Source of the DNA: CAXXOK01 sp964584315
GTDB lineage: Bacteria > Bacillota > Clostridia > Christensenellales > Aristaeellaceae
DNA length: 64,000 bases
Direction of reading: 5' to 3'
NCBI GenBank assembly: GCA_964584315.1
Contig: CAZOZO010000014.1
Location: 1 to 64,000, forward strand
A program made the translations under genes and the position numbers. Shown here one piece after another: positions 17,601 through 25,505 of this stretch (position 1 is its first letter; each line of letters opens with the position of its first letter). The notes beneath the pieces are model-generated. The model made no database searches. It was not told where the DNA came from and worked only from the letters and a program-made list of their open reading frames with translations.

Positions 17601-20128
17601 GACATCAGTTAAGTGTCTTAAAGAATTCATTTCACGATGCCCCGGTACTCAAGCGGTTGATGAAGTCGTTTGGCGCGGATATGACTGCAAAGAAGATCTC
17701 TGTAAAATGGGTCATCACAAAGGCGCACCCGGACGAGCTTGATTTGAGTAAAGGGCCTTTTCGAGCTTTAAGGAGAATGACATATCAAACGGGCGAGCCT
17801 GAGCAATTGTTTTCCACTTATTTGCTTTACACCGGCGGGGACGATCTTGTCAAAGGGATGCTCGAGCAAAGAACGCTAAGTGGAATTCCATATCATATCA
17901 TCCGCCCAACGGGAATTTTTGGCGCTTCGCTGCTCACGTCGGAAACAGAGTATACACTGACATGTATACCAAAACATCAAGACGATGATACGCTTCTATT
18001 TCACACGGAGATCGTGGCATGCGATCGGGATATCCGTTATTCGGCTGCGAAGGACTATACGGGCAATCATATCATATCGCTGGATGAGCGACAAACCATC
18101 CCTTGCGTTGCTTTATGGGCAAATGTTGCGGATAGAGCAATGCCGGGCTGGCGAATCTATTATGTCTTTGTCTGCATACATGGTAACGAAAGTGGTGATT
18201 TCGCAGTTCAGGCTTATGACACACAAGATGGTCCAATAGGTCCACACAAATATATACACAGTAAACACACAAGAGGTAAGGAAAAATATTGGTGGAGCAT
18301 TTTTGAATGCGGCAGCCGCCCCAAATACCTGCTTCTGTCCAGACACGGCCAATCGGCGGGCATGCTGCCGTTGCAGGGCATGAGTTTACCTGAAGCAGTT
18401 GGCAGTAATCATCCATCCAAAAGCGCTATTCTGGCGATCGATTTTGGCGCATCGTCCTCCATTGCGGCATATCGCCTGAATGAGGACAACTACAACGAGA
18501 TCTTCAGCATGAATCATAACGGACTGCTATGGTTGTTGAACCAAAAGGCGGGGCTGCCTGCGGCGAATCGCTTTTTTATCGGAAATCAGCTGTTTACATG
18601 CCTGGCGCCAAAGGAAAAGTTCTTTGCAGTGCAGACCATTTTCCGAACAAATGAGCGGATAACAGGCGACGCTGCAATGCGCGACGCAGAATATCTGGAT
18701 GGGAATATCATCGATTTGACCAGCGAAACGGATGAAGGCGACGCTGCCATTCAGTATGGCTTCAAATCGATCAGGGTTGCATCCGCAGTGGCGGATGATC
18801 CAAAAGAAAACGATGAGGATATGAACCTTCGGATAACACGGGTTTTTATCAAGCAATTTTTGCATTTCTGTTTGCTCTCCTTGCGACTCAATAATGCCCG
18901 CAAACTTGATGTTTATTTCGCTACGCCGCTGGTGCTCACTTACGGGGCGATAAACCCTTTGGGGAACGCATTCATCAATATTACAAAAGAAGTTGCAAGT
19001 CGCGCAGGGTACAATGTGGAGCAAGATGTCAACATTCATGTATTGTCGGAATCGTGTGCTGTCGGTGCCTTTTTCTATCAGAAAGCCCAGAGCAGTATCG
19101 AAAAGAGCCCAGGTATTTTTACGCTTGATATAGGCGGAGGTACTTCGGATTACTCATTCTGGATGAAGCAAACTCGCGATGTAAATCCGAATGCTTGCTG
19201 CTCCAATCTGCTTGGTGGACGCGAGCTTCTGTCGCGTACTTTGTGCAAAAGCATCGAACGTAATCATTTGATGGATGACTTCATTCAATCGCTGGAACAA
19301 CAGGTGATGAGCCGCGATCCTGCGGCGCAAAAGCACAAAGCAGGCGATATCAAGAAACTGATCAAAAAACTGAAAAATCTGCGAAGCACCAATGCGAGAA
19401 GAGCCATCCTGATCGATCAATGGCTGGATCTTCTATTCCTGTCCCATCATCAGTTCATGGAGAAGGTACTGCAAAGCGGAAGCTGCGGGGTACTGCAAAG
19501 TATCATCAGCTTGGGACTTCTGTTGCTTTTCTGGTTGGCAAATATCGTTGTTTATGATGTTGAGAAATGGGATAATGTTACAGCCGTAGGGCATTATCCA
19601 AAGCTGTTCCTTGCGGGGCACGGCGCCAATTTCTACCACATGTTGCCTCCTTGGCGCCATACGGTTATTGCAAATGTCTTCCAAAAAATGGGGCGGCCGA
19701 TGCTCATCGTGTCTGATCGAGGAGCGGCGGAACAGAAAACTGAGGTTGCGATGGGGCTTATTCATTACAGCCAGTTGGGCAAGATAGTCGAAGGGGAAGA
19801 TCCACAGTCGAGAACAAGTGAATGTGGCGCGGGCGAGTCGCAGGCTACAACATGTTGCATCCACAATCATCGTGATTCCATTTTATTGAATAAACAGACT
19901 ACTGCTGAAAGCATCAATGACCTGCTGGAAAAGTATGCTGATGAGCTGCAAGCTCATCAAAACGAGGAGGCGTTAGGCTCGGCTTTTCATTGCCTGACAT
20001 CGGATACAAACAAGATGTCAGCTTTGAAAGACATGGTTGAAGAGAACGCGAGGACGCTAGACGGGCTAAATCGGAGTATCCTAAACATGAGAGACCAAAT
20101 AATGGACGGATTGGGATTTAGCTGGTAG
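14648..20128 (+). CDS. Giant protein: tubulin/FtsZ-like N-terminus fused to Hsp70/actin-like ATPase
   Basis: This 1826-residue protein opens with a strand and Gly-rich turn VVGGSGS (10-16). A second Gly-rich loop, CFGGMGAGM (172-180), sits at the place of the tubulin/FtsZ nucleotide signature, followed by a hydrophobic strand. A basic linker spans about 411-480. A long helical middle and a beta-rich stretch (about 1050-1240) lead to a C-terminal ATPase of the Hsp70/actin superfamily: phosphate-1 motif AIDFGASSS (Asp1265), phosphate-2 motif LDIGGGTSD (Asp1494) and an adenosine-type motif AGHGAN (Gly1657). A hydrophobic helix lies at about 1616-1637, and the end is helical. GTG at 14648 follows AAGGAG by eight bases. 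It is the last gene of the operon. Two nucleotide-binding cytoskeletal-type folds in one chain is very unusual. Polymerising or membrane-remodelling roles are inference. Confidence 0.75.
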   Translation: MAATDAFVIVVGGSGSLVLESLVHTANLSVFRDLKLHVLAIDMDGLDPNLQQAQDAVKRYNELAPYLPPKDGVDIQIDLHVMTWKPGGRHGHVDTLGKKFDESANNRDLIRVLYSESQAKQDVSHGFDGDAKLSAAFISHWLSEAENTHELQLFLRALEESKSNRLFVAGSCFGGMGAGMIAALSRYLQKNYPQFLTNEFSLGLLAIVPHMAFVTSGQPVSSAGWYQATAEALHRFVNPTDTSSEYSIYQHIFLLGADEPISTSVRQRDDHLSANPATVTSWYGCIAIRQFFSKAFAQNHSETQLHMAAHAYGSWGWDQFWPQRYPDLEKQNIIFLQAIIFYRAYIKPAFANYHRNPGNEDLDYWLSGLQEEQRVKFFGAMGALEQYMLRYVDWLWQMATHLPKPAVLNRVEQGHGADSERNKGRVYGSPAVQTAEGNFSERSDAMAKTETLAERGRQDQRLARKTSGRQRKRVDANTIELMRRAELLDVLSVVDCDLAEEAAESLTRSKFCNSTILCMLEQSGGRSKQPVTTVEKVQNQTQSELGVQFAGVSTVDGVGSMLVKYVGNVGAGTDGGRYINSEEVRSALISVFRTIAKDPRYKDALEAFRFLWTTLIKKIVSATNQSVGLTPAPHAPAPTTGIHRPSVMFTVPGGEPLLEMLPLTIGEFNPVGQGMRYMQAAVHRMDRYVLECPDRPDSLTLCNLFHARIAGECGECEMHKARNVWMCTLSIALLSAVLAEHYGQFTWQKLWISPDYLLPVNVGSAGKADANDLWVLFVQGHNAELPIAYINGLTHVALAAQLSGEALRSIGIAEDQAWPDFSQWLQRLSYQQKQLLRRRLAMKSMFGDHIYRPMIDQMIEAIDGANEPVDIEMREAWEESLLIGLMVRNTADCDISVVQLGADPSFEELPIWLSDPEHRSDCVEALILLGERPVGWLDKEQLLCTMANAAWFERDHKRCNDQMRKLIEIVNSARKPDTDLHTLVRHQLSVLKNSFHDAPVLKRLMKSFGADMTAKKISVKWVITKAHPDELDLSKGPFRALRRMTYQTGEPEQLFSTYLLYTGGDDLVKGMLEQRTLSGIPYHIIRPTGIFGASLLTSETEYTLTCIPKHQDDDTLLFHTEIVACDRDIRYSAAKDYTGNHIISLDERQTIPCVALWANVADRAMPGWRIYYVFVCIHGNESGDFAVQAYDTQDGPIGPHKYIHSKHTRGKEKYWWSIFECGSRPKYLLLSRHGQSAGMLPLQGMSLPEAVGSNHPSKSAILAIDFGASSSIAAYRLNEDNYNEIFSMNHNGLLWLLNQKAGLPAANRFFIGNQLFTCLAPKEKFFAVQTIFRTNERITGDAAMRDAEYLDGNIIDLTSETDEGDAAIQYGFKSIRVASAVADDPKENDEDMNLRITRVFIKQFLHFCLLSLRLNNARKLDVYFATPLVLTYGAINPLGNAFINITKEVASRAGYNVEQDVNIHVLSESCAVGAFFYQKAQSSIEKSPGIFTLDIGGGTSDYSFWMKQTRDVNPNACCSNLLGGRELLSRTLCKSIERNHLMDDFIQSLEQQVMSRDPAAQKHKAGDIKKLIKKLKNLRSTNARRAILIDQWLDLLFLSHHQFMEKVLQSGSCGVLQSIISLGLLLLFWLANIVVYDVEKWDNVTAVGHYPKLFLAGHGANFYHMLPPWRHTVIANVFQKMGRPMLIVSDRGAAEQKTEVAMGLIHYSQLGKIVEGEDPQSRTSECGAGESQATTCCIHNHRDSILLNKQTTAESINDLLEKYADELQAHQNEEALGSAFHCLTSDTNKMSALKDMVEENARTLDGLNRSILNMRDQIMDGLGFSW

Positions 20129-20248
20129 ACTGATGTGATATTCTAGCCACCGATATGCAGTTGGGAACGTATAACAATCCAATTTCGCTCCCGAATAATG
20201 ACGAGTTTTGGCCCTGCTACTATCAGTCGTTATGGCTGTCATGTACAT

Positions 20249-20977
20249 TTACGCTTTTCGGATTATGCGCAGCCTCACCGCCCCCGCACCGCAAGCATCG
20301 GCGCACCCGCCGCAGTGTATGCACTCGCTATGCCCCATTTTACCAGCCTTGACCATCTCCATCACCTTGAGGTCCATGGGGCAGGCCTTGGTGCACTTGG
20401 CGCAGGATACGCATTTGGCTGCGTCGGCGGTCAGCCGCAGGCCGGGAATATGCAGCAGCTCGCGCAGCTTTTCGCCCAGCACCATGAACGGGGCCATCCA
20501 GCAAAAGCCGTGGCAAAAGGCGCGCTTGCCGATGGTCAGCGACAGCAGCACGATCAAAAACACCACGCCGAAGTAGAACACATACCAAAACGGCGCGCTG
20601 ATGGACACGCCCCCGTCGGTCAGGTAGAACACATCGACCCGCCGGAGGCCGCCCGCGCTCACAAAACCCGCGACGATCGCGCCCAGCCACAAAAGCCAAA
20701 CGCCGTACTTGACAAAGCGCAGCCACCGAGCCGCGGGCCTTGGCTGCGCGCCCGCGCACACTGCCTGCACCGCGCCCACGGGGCACAGCCAGCCGCAAAA
20801 CGCGCGGCCAAACACCAGCGAAGTTGCCAGTTGGCCCAGGAAAAGCACGCCGCAGCCTGCGAGCGTGCCCGCAAAGCTGCCGCTCAGGATGATGTAGGGC
20901 GACAGGTAGTTGAACGTGAGCGGCATCAGGAACATGGAGATCAGCTGAATGGTTTGGCGCAGCTGTTGGCGCTTCAT
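20249..20977 (-). CDS. NapH/YccM-like membrane 4Fe-4S protein
   Basis: This 242-residue protein has about four or five membrane helices and two short membrane-side cysteine motifs, GRAFCGWLCPVGA and RAFCHGFCW, as in the NapH/NosR/YccM polyferredoxin family. Two cytosolic 4Fe-4S clusters follow near the C-terminus (CVSCAKCTKACP at about 190 and CIHCGGCADACG at about 220). These proteins pass electrons between membrane quinones or flavins and redox partners. The ATG has GGAGGAGG upstream. It lies 52 bases behind padR in the same direction, so PadR probably controls it. Its partner enzyme is not in the window. Confidence 0.88.
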   Translation of the reverse strand: MKRQQLRQTIQLISMFLMPLTFNYLSPYIILSGSFAGTLAGCGVLFLGQLATSLVFGRAFCGWLCPVGAVQAVCAGAQPRPAARWLRFVKYGVWLLWLGAIVAGFVSAGGLRRVDVFYLTDGGVSISAPFWYVFYFGVVFLIVLLSLTIGKRAFCHGFCWMAPFMVLGEKLRELLHIPGLRLTADAAKCVSCAKCTKACPMDLKVMEMVKAGKMGHSECIHCGGCADACGAGAVRLRIIRKA

Positions 20978-21029
20978 GGGGTTCCTCCTCCGGCATATGG
21001 CCGTGCGATGTTATGGGGTGGGCAGCGGG

Positions 21030-21626
21030 TCAGGGATGGGTGGCCTCGTCGCATGGTGACGCGGCCTGCGGCTCGCTCTCGCGTCGCGCGGCCAGCAGCG
21101 CCAGCGCCTCGTCCGTCCAGGCGAGATACGCGCCGTATACGCGCTCGCCAAACAGCGTGGTCAGGTAATAGTAGAAGTGATCCTCGCTCACGTGCATGAG
21201 GCCGCTCAGCTCCTGCCGGAAGGCGGCCACCTGCGCGAGGCTTTCGGCCTGCCGCGCGGCAAAGGCGCGTATGCGAGCCTCGCTGGCCTCGGCGGGCAGC
21301 CCCGCGCTGAAGAACAGCTTCAAAAGCAGCTCGTACTTGGTGTACTCCTTTTCCACCGGAAGGGCCAGCCACGCTGTCAGCGCCTCGCGCCCCGCGGCGG
21401 TCACGGTGTACACGCTGCGCGGCGGGCCCTTGGCGGCGGCTTCGTGCGCCTTGACGACCAACCCTTCGCGCGCCAGCTCTGCCAGCGTGGGGTAGATTTG
21501 CGCATAGCCGACGTTCCAGAAGCGGTTCACGCCAAAGTCGATGCGCTTTTTGAGGTCGTAGCCGCTCATGGGCTCGTGGCTGAGCAGCCCCAGCAGGATG
21601 AAGCGCGTGGTGTTCTCCTTGGCCAT
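21030..21626 (-). CDS. PadR-family transcriptional regulator
   Basis: This 198-residue protein has an N-terminal PadR winged helix (FILLGLLSHEPMSGYDLKKR, then AQIYPTLAELAREGLV, and the wing PPRSVYTVTAAGREAL). A C-terminal helical dimerisation domain (Vir_act_alpha_C type, about 95-185) follows. The ATG at 21626 begins the conserved domain; the reading frame is open far upstream, but without homology. An operator-like palindrome overlaps its own promoter, so it is probably autoregulated. It heads a short operon with the Fe-S membrane protein. Confidence 0.92.
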   Translation of the reverse strand: MAKENTTRFILLGLLSHEPMSGYDLKKRIDFGVNRFWNVGYAQIYPTLAELAREGLVVKAHEAAAKGPPRSVYTVTAAGREALTAWLALPVEKEYTKYELLLKLFFSAGLPAEASEARIRAFAARQAESLAQVAAFRQELSGLMHVSEDHFYYYLTTLFGERVYGAYLAWTDEALALLAARRESEPQAASPCDEATHP

Positions 21627-21666
21627 TGGGCGCGCCTGCCTTTCCGCTCGGTTTGAGCACACAGCA

Positions 21667-21695
21667 ACTATATCATGATGATATAGACTTGTCAA
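21667..21695 (-). promoter_or_regulatory. padR promoter with overlapping operator
   Basis: On the minus strand, TTGACA (21690-21695), 17-base spacer and TATAGT (21667-21672). A perfect 9-1-9 inverted repeat, CTATATCAT-g-ATGATATAG (21668-21686), covers the -10 and most of the spacer. AT-rich dyads over the promoter are the usual PadR operator form. Confidence 0.75.
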
Positions 21696-21815
21696 GCAGG
21701 AGAAGCACAAAATGCTTCCCGCCGGTGCGGGTGCCATATTTTGCTTGCGAAAAAACGCGAAATGCGTTACGCTGTGGATACAAATCGATCCGTTCTCATG
21801 CGGGGGAGGGGTAAC

Positions 21816-22838
21816 ATGGAACCGTGGCAGGCAAAGTTGCGTGCCTATCCCTTGGATTGGCTCCTTTCGGAGGAAAACCCCTCTGTGCGCTACCTCGCGC
21901 TCACGGGCCTCATGGACGTGCCGGAGGGCTCGCCCGAGGCCTTGGCCGCGCGCGAGGCCATCATGCAAACGGGTTACGTGCCCAGGCTGCTCGCGTTGCA
22001 GGATACGCCGGATTACCGCGCCGCCTACCCCCGCTACTACACGGCCAAGTACAAAGGGCTGGTGTGGTCGCTGATCGTGCTGGCGGAGCACCGCGCCGCG
22101 CTGAGCCCGCGCATCGCCGCACAGTGCGAATACCTTTTGCAAAACGCGCAGGAGCTGACCGACGGCGGCTTTGCCCAGAGCACCGCGCAAAGGACGGGCG
22201 GCGGGCGGCTTTCCGAGGTGATCCCCTGTCTGACGGGCAACCTGGTGTGGTGCTTTTACACGCTGGGGCTGGGCGACGACCCGCGCGTGCAGCGGGGGCT
22301 GGATTGGCTGGTGCGCAACCTGCGCCTGAACGACGGCGCGCTTGTAGACCCGCCCGCGCCCGCCTACGCGCGGCTGGAGATATGCTGGGGCGCGCACACC
22401 TGCCACATGGGCGTGGTCAAGGCCCTCAAGGCCTACGGGGCCGTGCCGCCGGAGCAGTGCACGTCAGCCCTGAGGGATGCCGCCGCACGGGCGGCAGAGT
22501 TCATGCTCATCCACCACGTGGACAGGCGCAGCCATAACCTGAAACGCCTGAGCAAGCCCGGCTGGCGTCAGTTCGGCTTTCCGCTGATGTACCAGACGGA
22601 CACGCTGGAGGTGCTCGATATTTTGACCGGGCTGGGCTACCGTGACCCGCGCATGGCCGAGGCCGTCGAAGCCGTGCTGGAAAAGCAGGGCGCGGACGGT
22701 CGCTGGCGCGTGGAGAATACCTACGCAAACGACCGGCTGCTCTTGCCCATGGAGCAGAAGGGCGAGGCAAGCCGCTGGCTCACCCTGCGCGCGCTGACCG
22801 TGCTGCGCCGCTACTGGATGGGCCCTGCGCCCGTCTGA
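21816..22838 (+). CDS. Prenyltransferase-like alpha/alpha-toroid protein
   Basis: This 340-residue protein is mostly helical and has repeats of the squalene-cyclase/prenyltransferase toroid type. Examples are LDWLVRNLRLNDGALVD, ALRDAAARAAEFMLIHHVD and AVLEKQGADGRWRVEN. The opening WLLSEENPSVRYLALTGLM is a hallmark of small bacterial proteins often mislabelled as nitrogen-fixation proteins. No DXDD or zinc-binding prenyltransferase motif is evident, so catalysis is doubtful. The ATG at 21816 follows GGGGAGGGG. It is transcribed away from padR and is followed 34 bases later by a HAD gene. Confidence 0.65.
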   Translation: MEPWQAKLRAYPLDWLLSEENPSVRYLALTGLMDVPEGSPEALAAREAIMQTGYVPRLLALQDTPDYRAAYPRYYTAKYKGLVWSLIVLAEHRAALSPRIAAQCEYLLQNAQELTDGGFAQSTAQRTGGGRLSEVIPCLTGNLVWCFYTLGLGDDPRVQRGLDWLVRNLRLNDGALVDPPAPAYARLEICWGAHTCHMGVVKALKAYGAVPPEQCTSALRDAAARAAEFMLIHHVDRRSHNLKRLSKPGWRQFGFPLMYQTDTLEVLDILTGLGYRDPRMAEAVEAVLEKQGADGRWRVENTYANDRLLLPMEQKGEASRWLTLRALTVLRRYWMGPAPV

Positions 22839-22872
22839 CCCCCATTCAGCCTGCACAGAGGAGGTATCCGCC

Positions 22873-23733
22873 TTGCCAAACGTTACGCGCATGGCTATCT
22901 GCTATGATTTTGACCATACCCTGAGCCCGGACGACATGCAGGTGTATGCCTTCATCCCCTCGGTGGATTTCGACAAGGAGACGTTCTGGGCCGAGTCCAA
23001 CGCCGAGGCGAAGCGCCACCACATGGACAAGAACCTCGCCTGGATGAAGAAAATGCTGGACGAAGCCATCCGCAGGCACAAATCCATCCGGCGGGAGACG
23101 TTTCAAGCCCAGGGCGGCGCGGTGGAGCTGTACCCGGGGCTTACAACGTGGTTTGACGCGGTCAACGCCTACGGGCAGGCGCATGGGGTGGAGGTGCTGC
23201 ACTACGTGATCTCCTCCGGCCTCAAGGAGATGATCGAGGGAACCGCCATCGCGCGGCATTTCGCGCGCATCTACGCCTCCGCCTTTCAGTATGACGAAAG
23301 CGGCGTGGCCGTGTGGCCTGCGCAGGTGGTCAACTATACCAACAAGACGCAGTTCATCTTCCGCATCTCCAAGGGCGTGTTTGACGAAAATGACGAGCGG
23401 GTGAACCAGAGCATGCCCCGCGAGGATCGCTATGTGCCGTATGAGAACATGATCTACATCGGCGACAGCGATACGGACATCCCCAGCATGAAGGTGGTGC
23501 GGGATAAGGGCGGCTTCGCCATCGGCGTGTACGACCCGCAGGTGCAGAACCGCCGCCGCATGTGCGACCTGTTTCTGGAACAGCGGGTGGATTTTTTCGC
23601 CCCCGCGGACTATACAGCGGAGATGCCGCTATACCGCATCGTGTGCAAGGCGGTGGATCTGGCGGCGGCGCGCGCGGCGCTTACGGAGGAGACGCGCGCG
23701 CTGCGCAGTGTGGTGGCAAAGTGCGGGGAATAG
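22873..23733 (+). CDS. HAD-family phosphatase
   Basis: This 286-residue cytosolic protein has the HAD motif I DFDHTLS (about 12-18), motif II VISSG (about 115) and motif III/IV IGDSDTDIPSMK (about 197), with a helical cap between. The overall form resembles phosphoserine-phosphatase-like hydrolases, but the substrate is unknown. The TTG at 22873 is nine bases after GAGGAGG; an ATG at 22891 is possible. It is probably transcribed with the toroid protein upstream. Confidence 0.85.
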   Translation: MPNVTRMAICYDFDHTLSPDDMQVYAFIPSVDFDKETFWAESNAEAKRHHMDKNLAWMKKMLDEAIRRHKSIRRETFQAQGGAVELYPGLTTWFDAVNAYGQAHGVEVLHYVISSGLKEMIEGTAIARHFARIYASAFQYDESGVAVWPAQVVNYTNKTQFIFRISKGVFDENDERVNQSMPREDRYVPYENMIYIGDSDTDIPSMKVVRDKGGFAIGVYDPQVQNRRRMCDLFLEQRVDFFAPADYTAEMPLYRIVCKAVDLAAARAALTEETRALRSVVAKCGE

Positions 23734-24275
23734 GGTAGGTTTTGTGTGCTTTGCACCCATGCGCTGCTGTCGCGTTTTGCTGTGCCAATCTTTCATCATG
23801 AATTTAATTAATTTTGAATAAAGTTAAGATCGGTGCCGTCGCAAGCCCTGCCCGCACGTACAATATACAAAAACCTTTGCAAATCAACGTTTTTCGGCAA
23901 GACGCGCCCCGCGTGTGGCGATGGGCATTGCCTTCGCGCCCTGCGCTTCGCATTCCGCTGCGCCGGTCATGCCCCGGCCCGCCAGTAAAAAACCCAGTAA
24001 TCGGCAACAATTTCACAAAGCAGGCGTGTGGCCATGCCCGCAAACCGCCAGTGCGCCTCAAAAGCCGCAAAACCGTTTTCGACAAGCGGACAAGCCGCTT
24101 TGAATAGGCTTGTTGCAACGGTTTTGCGACCGTTTTGACCATCTTTTTGGGACTAAGTTTATTAACGACATTATACAATTAGAGAAAAAAGTAGTCGGAA
24201 AAGTACGTTACTGAGGCGGTTGCACCGCCAAAAACCGTCGGTTATGGCTGTTTGAATGAATTTTGCGAAAGGCTA
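23734..24275. other. Intergenic region, no gene recognised
   Basis: About 540 bases with AT-rich patches. There are open frames of about 100 codons on both strands (23814-24107 plus, 23804-24178 minus), but they have no ribosome site, motif or codon bias. I assign no function. Confidence 0.6.
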
Positions 24276-24304
24276 TTGACAGCTTGTTCAACCAATGATA
24301 TATT
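24276..24304 (+). promoter_or_regulatory. Promoter of the sugar operon led by lacI-type gene
   Basis: TTGACA (24276-24281), 17-base spacer, TATATT (24299-24304). It is followed three bases later by a LacI-type operator. It should drive the regulator at 24441 and, by tight spacing, the transporter genes after it. Confidence 0.8.
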
Positions 24305-24307
24305 GAT

Positions 24308-24319
24308 GTAAACGATTAC
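24308..24319 (+). promoter_or_regulatory. LacI-family operator
   Basis: GTAAACGATTAC is a near-palindrome centred on CG, the form bound by LacI/CcpA-type regulators. It lies where bound repressor would block transcription start. The identical 12-mer occurs at 38552 before the other LacI gene at the same distance from its -10. Confidence 0.7.
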
Positions 24320-24440
24320 TGACCCATTGAGCGCGATACATGCAGGAGGCCTGTTCCGTAAAGGTTTACAGGCTTGCGGCTCGCCCCGTGAAGCGCGGCA
24401 GCCCCGCGGGTCGGTCGCAGGCAGGGGAGGAAATGACGCA

Positions 24441-25481
24441 ATGCCTACCATGCTGGATGTGGCCAAGCGCGCCAATGTGTCGATCGCGACGGTCAGCCGT
24501 GTGCTCAGCGGGCAGGCCAAGGTAGCGCCGGATATGGCCGCGCGCGTGATGGCCGCCGTGGAGGAGCTGCACTACGAGCCCAACTTTTCCGCGCAGAACC
24601 TGCGGCGCAACGAGAGCCGCACGCTGGTGATCCTGACCCCCAACATCACCAACCCCTACTACGCCAACATCATCTCCGGCATCGCGCAGGGCGCGCAGGA
24701 AAAGGGCTACAGCTATTTCCTGTTCAATACCGAAGGCAAGCGCGAGATGGACGAGCAGATACTGGAGCGCCTCAAGAAGCACCAGGCGGACGGCGCCATT
24801 GTGCTGGCGGCGGAGCTGGGCAGCGACTGGATATACGAATACGCCAAGGAATACCCCGTGGTGCAGTGCTCGGAGTTTGACCCCCGCTTCCCGGTGCCCC
24901 ATGTGTGCGTGGACAACTACCGCGCCACCATGGACGTGATGGAATACCTGCTGTCGCTGGGGCACACGCGCATCGGCACCATCGGCAACGAGAACCGCGT
25001 CCAATCCACCGCGCAGCGGCTGCAAGCCTACAAGGACGCGCTGACGAACGCCGGCCTGCCCGTGACCGACGACTACATCCGCTTCGCGTCGGTGGGCTAC
25101 ACGTTCAAGATGGGCTTCAAGGCGGCCCGCTCGTTGCTGGCGCAGGAGCAGCGGCCCACGGCGCTGTTCTGCATATCGGACGTGCTGGCGCTGGGCGCCA
25201 TCGCGGGCGCGCGGGAGATGGGCTTTCGCGTGCCGGAGGACGTAACCGTGGTGGGCTTTGACGACGTGGAATACACAACCATGTTCCACCCCTACGTGAC
25301 CACCGTGGTGCAACCCTGTTACCAGATCGGCTATACCGCCGTGGAGCTTACGCTGGGCTTGATCCAGCGCCAGCAGGTGCCAACCGAGGTCATTTTGCCG
25401 CACAAAATGATGCTGCGCGAATCCTCCGGCCCCTGCCACGGCCAACTTGCGAATTTCGCATCCTGCGTTACAGGATGTTGA
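24441..25481 (+). CDS. LacI-family transcriptional regulator (sugar operon)
   Basis: This 346-residue protein has the LacI helix-turn-helix at residues 3-23 (TMLDVAKRANVSIATVSRVL) and a hinge. A periplasmic-binding-type sugar domain follows (TNPYYANIISGIAQGAQEKGY, then VPEDVTVVGFDDVEYTTM). The ATG at 24441 is ten bases after GGGGAGG and places the helix-turn-helix at the extreme N-terminus, as expected; a longer reading from 24327 is not supported. It is 24 bases before the binding-protein gene, so it is cotranscribed with the transporter it probably regulates. Its own promoter carries a LacI-type operator, implying autoregulation. Confidence 0.93.
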   Translation: MPTMLDVAKRANVSIATVSRVLSGQAKVAPDMAARVMAAVEELHYEPNFSAQNLRRNESRTLVILTPNITNPYYANIISGIAQGAQEKGYSYFLFNTEGKREMDEQILERLKKHQADGAIVLAAELGSDWIYEYAKEYPVVQCSEFDPRFPVPHVCVDNYRATMDVMEYLLSLGHTRIGTIGNENRVQSTAQRLQAYKDALTNAGLPVTDDYIRFASVGYTFKMGFKAARSLLAQEQRPTALFCISDVLALGAIAGAREMGFRVPEDVTVVGFDDVEYTTMFHPYVTTVVQPCYQIGYTAVELTLGLIQRQQVPTEVILPHKMMLRESSGPCHGQLANFASCVTGC

Positions 25482-25505
25482 AAAAAATAATAGGAGGCAA
25501 CACAC

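Noticed and set aside
23804..24178. Open frames of about 100 codons on both strands upstream of the LacI gene
   Set aside because: There is no ribosome site, they have unusual composition, and they cross AT-rich promoter-like DNA.
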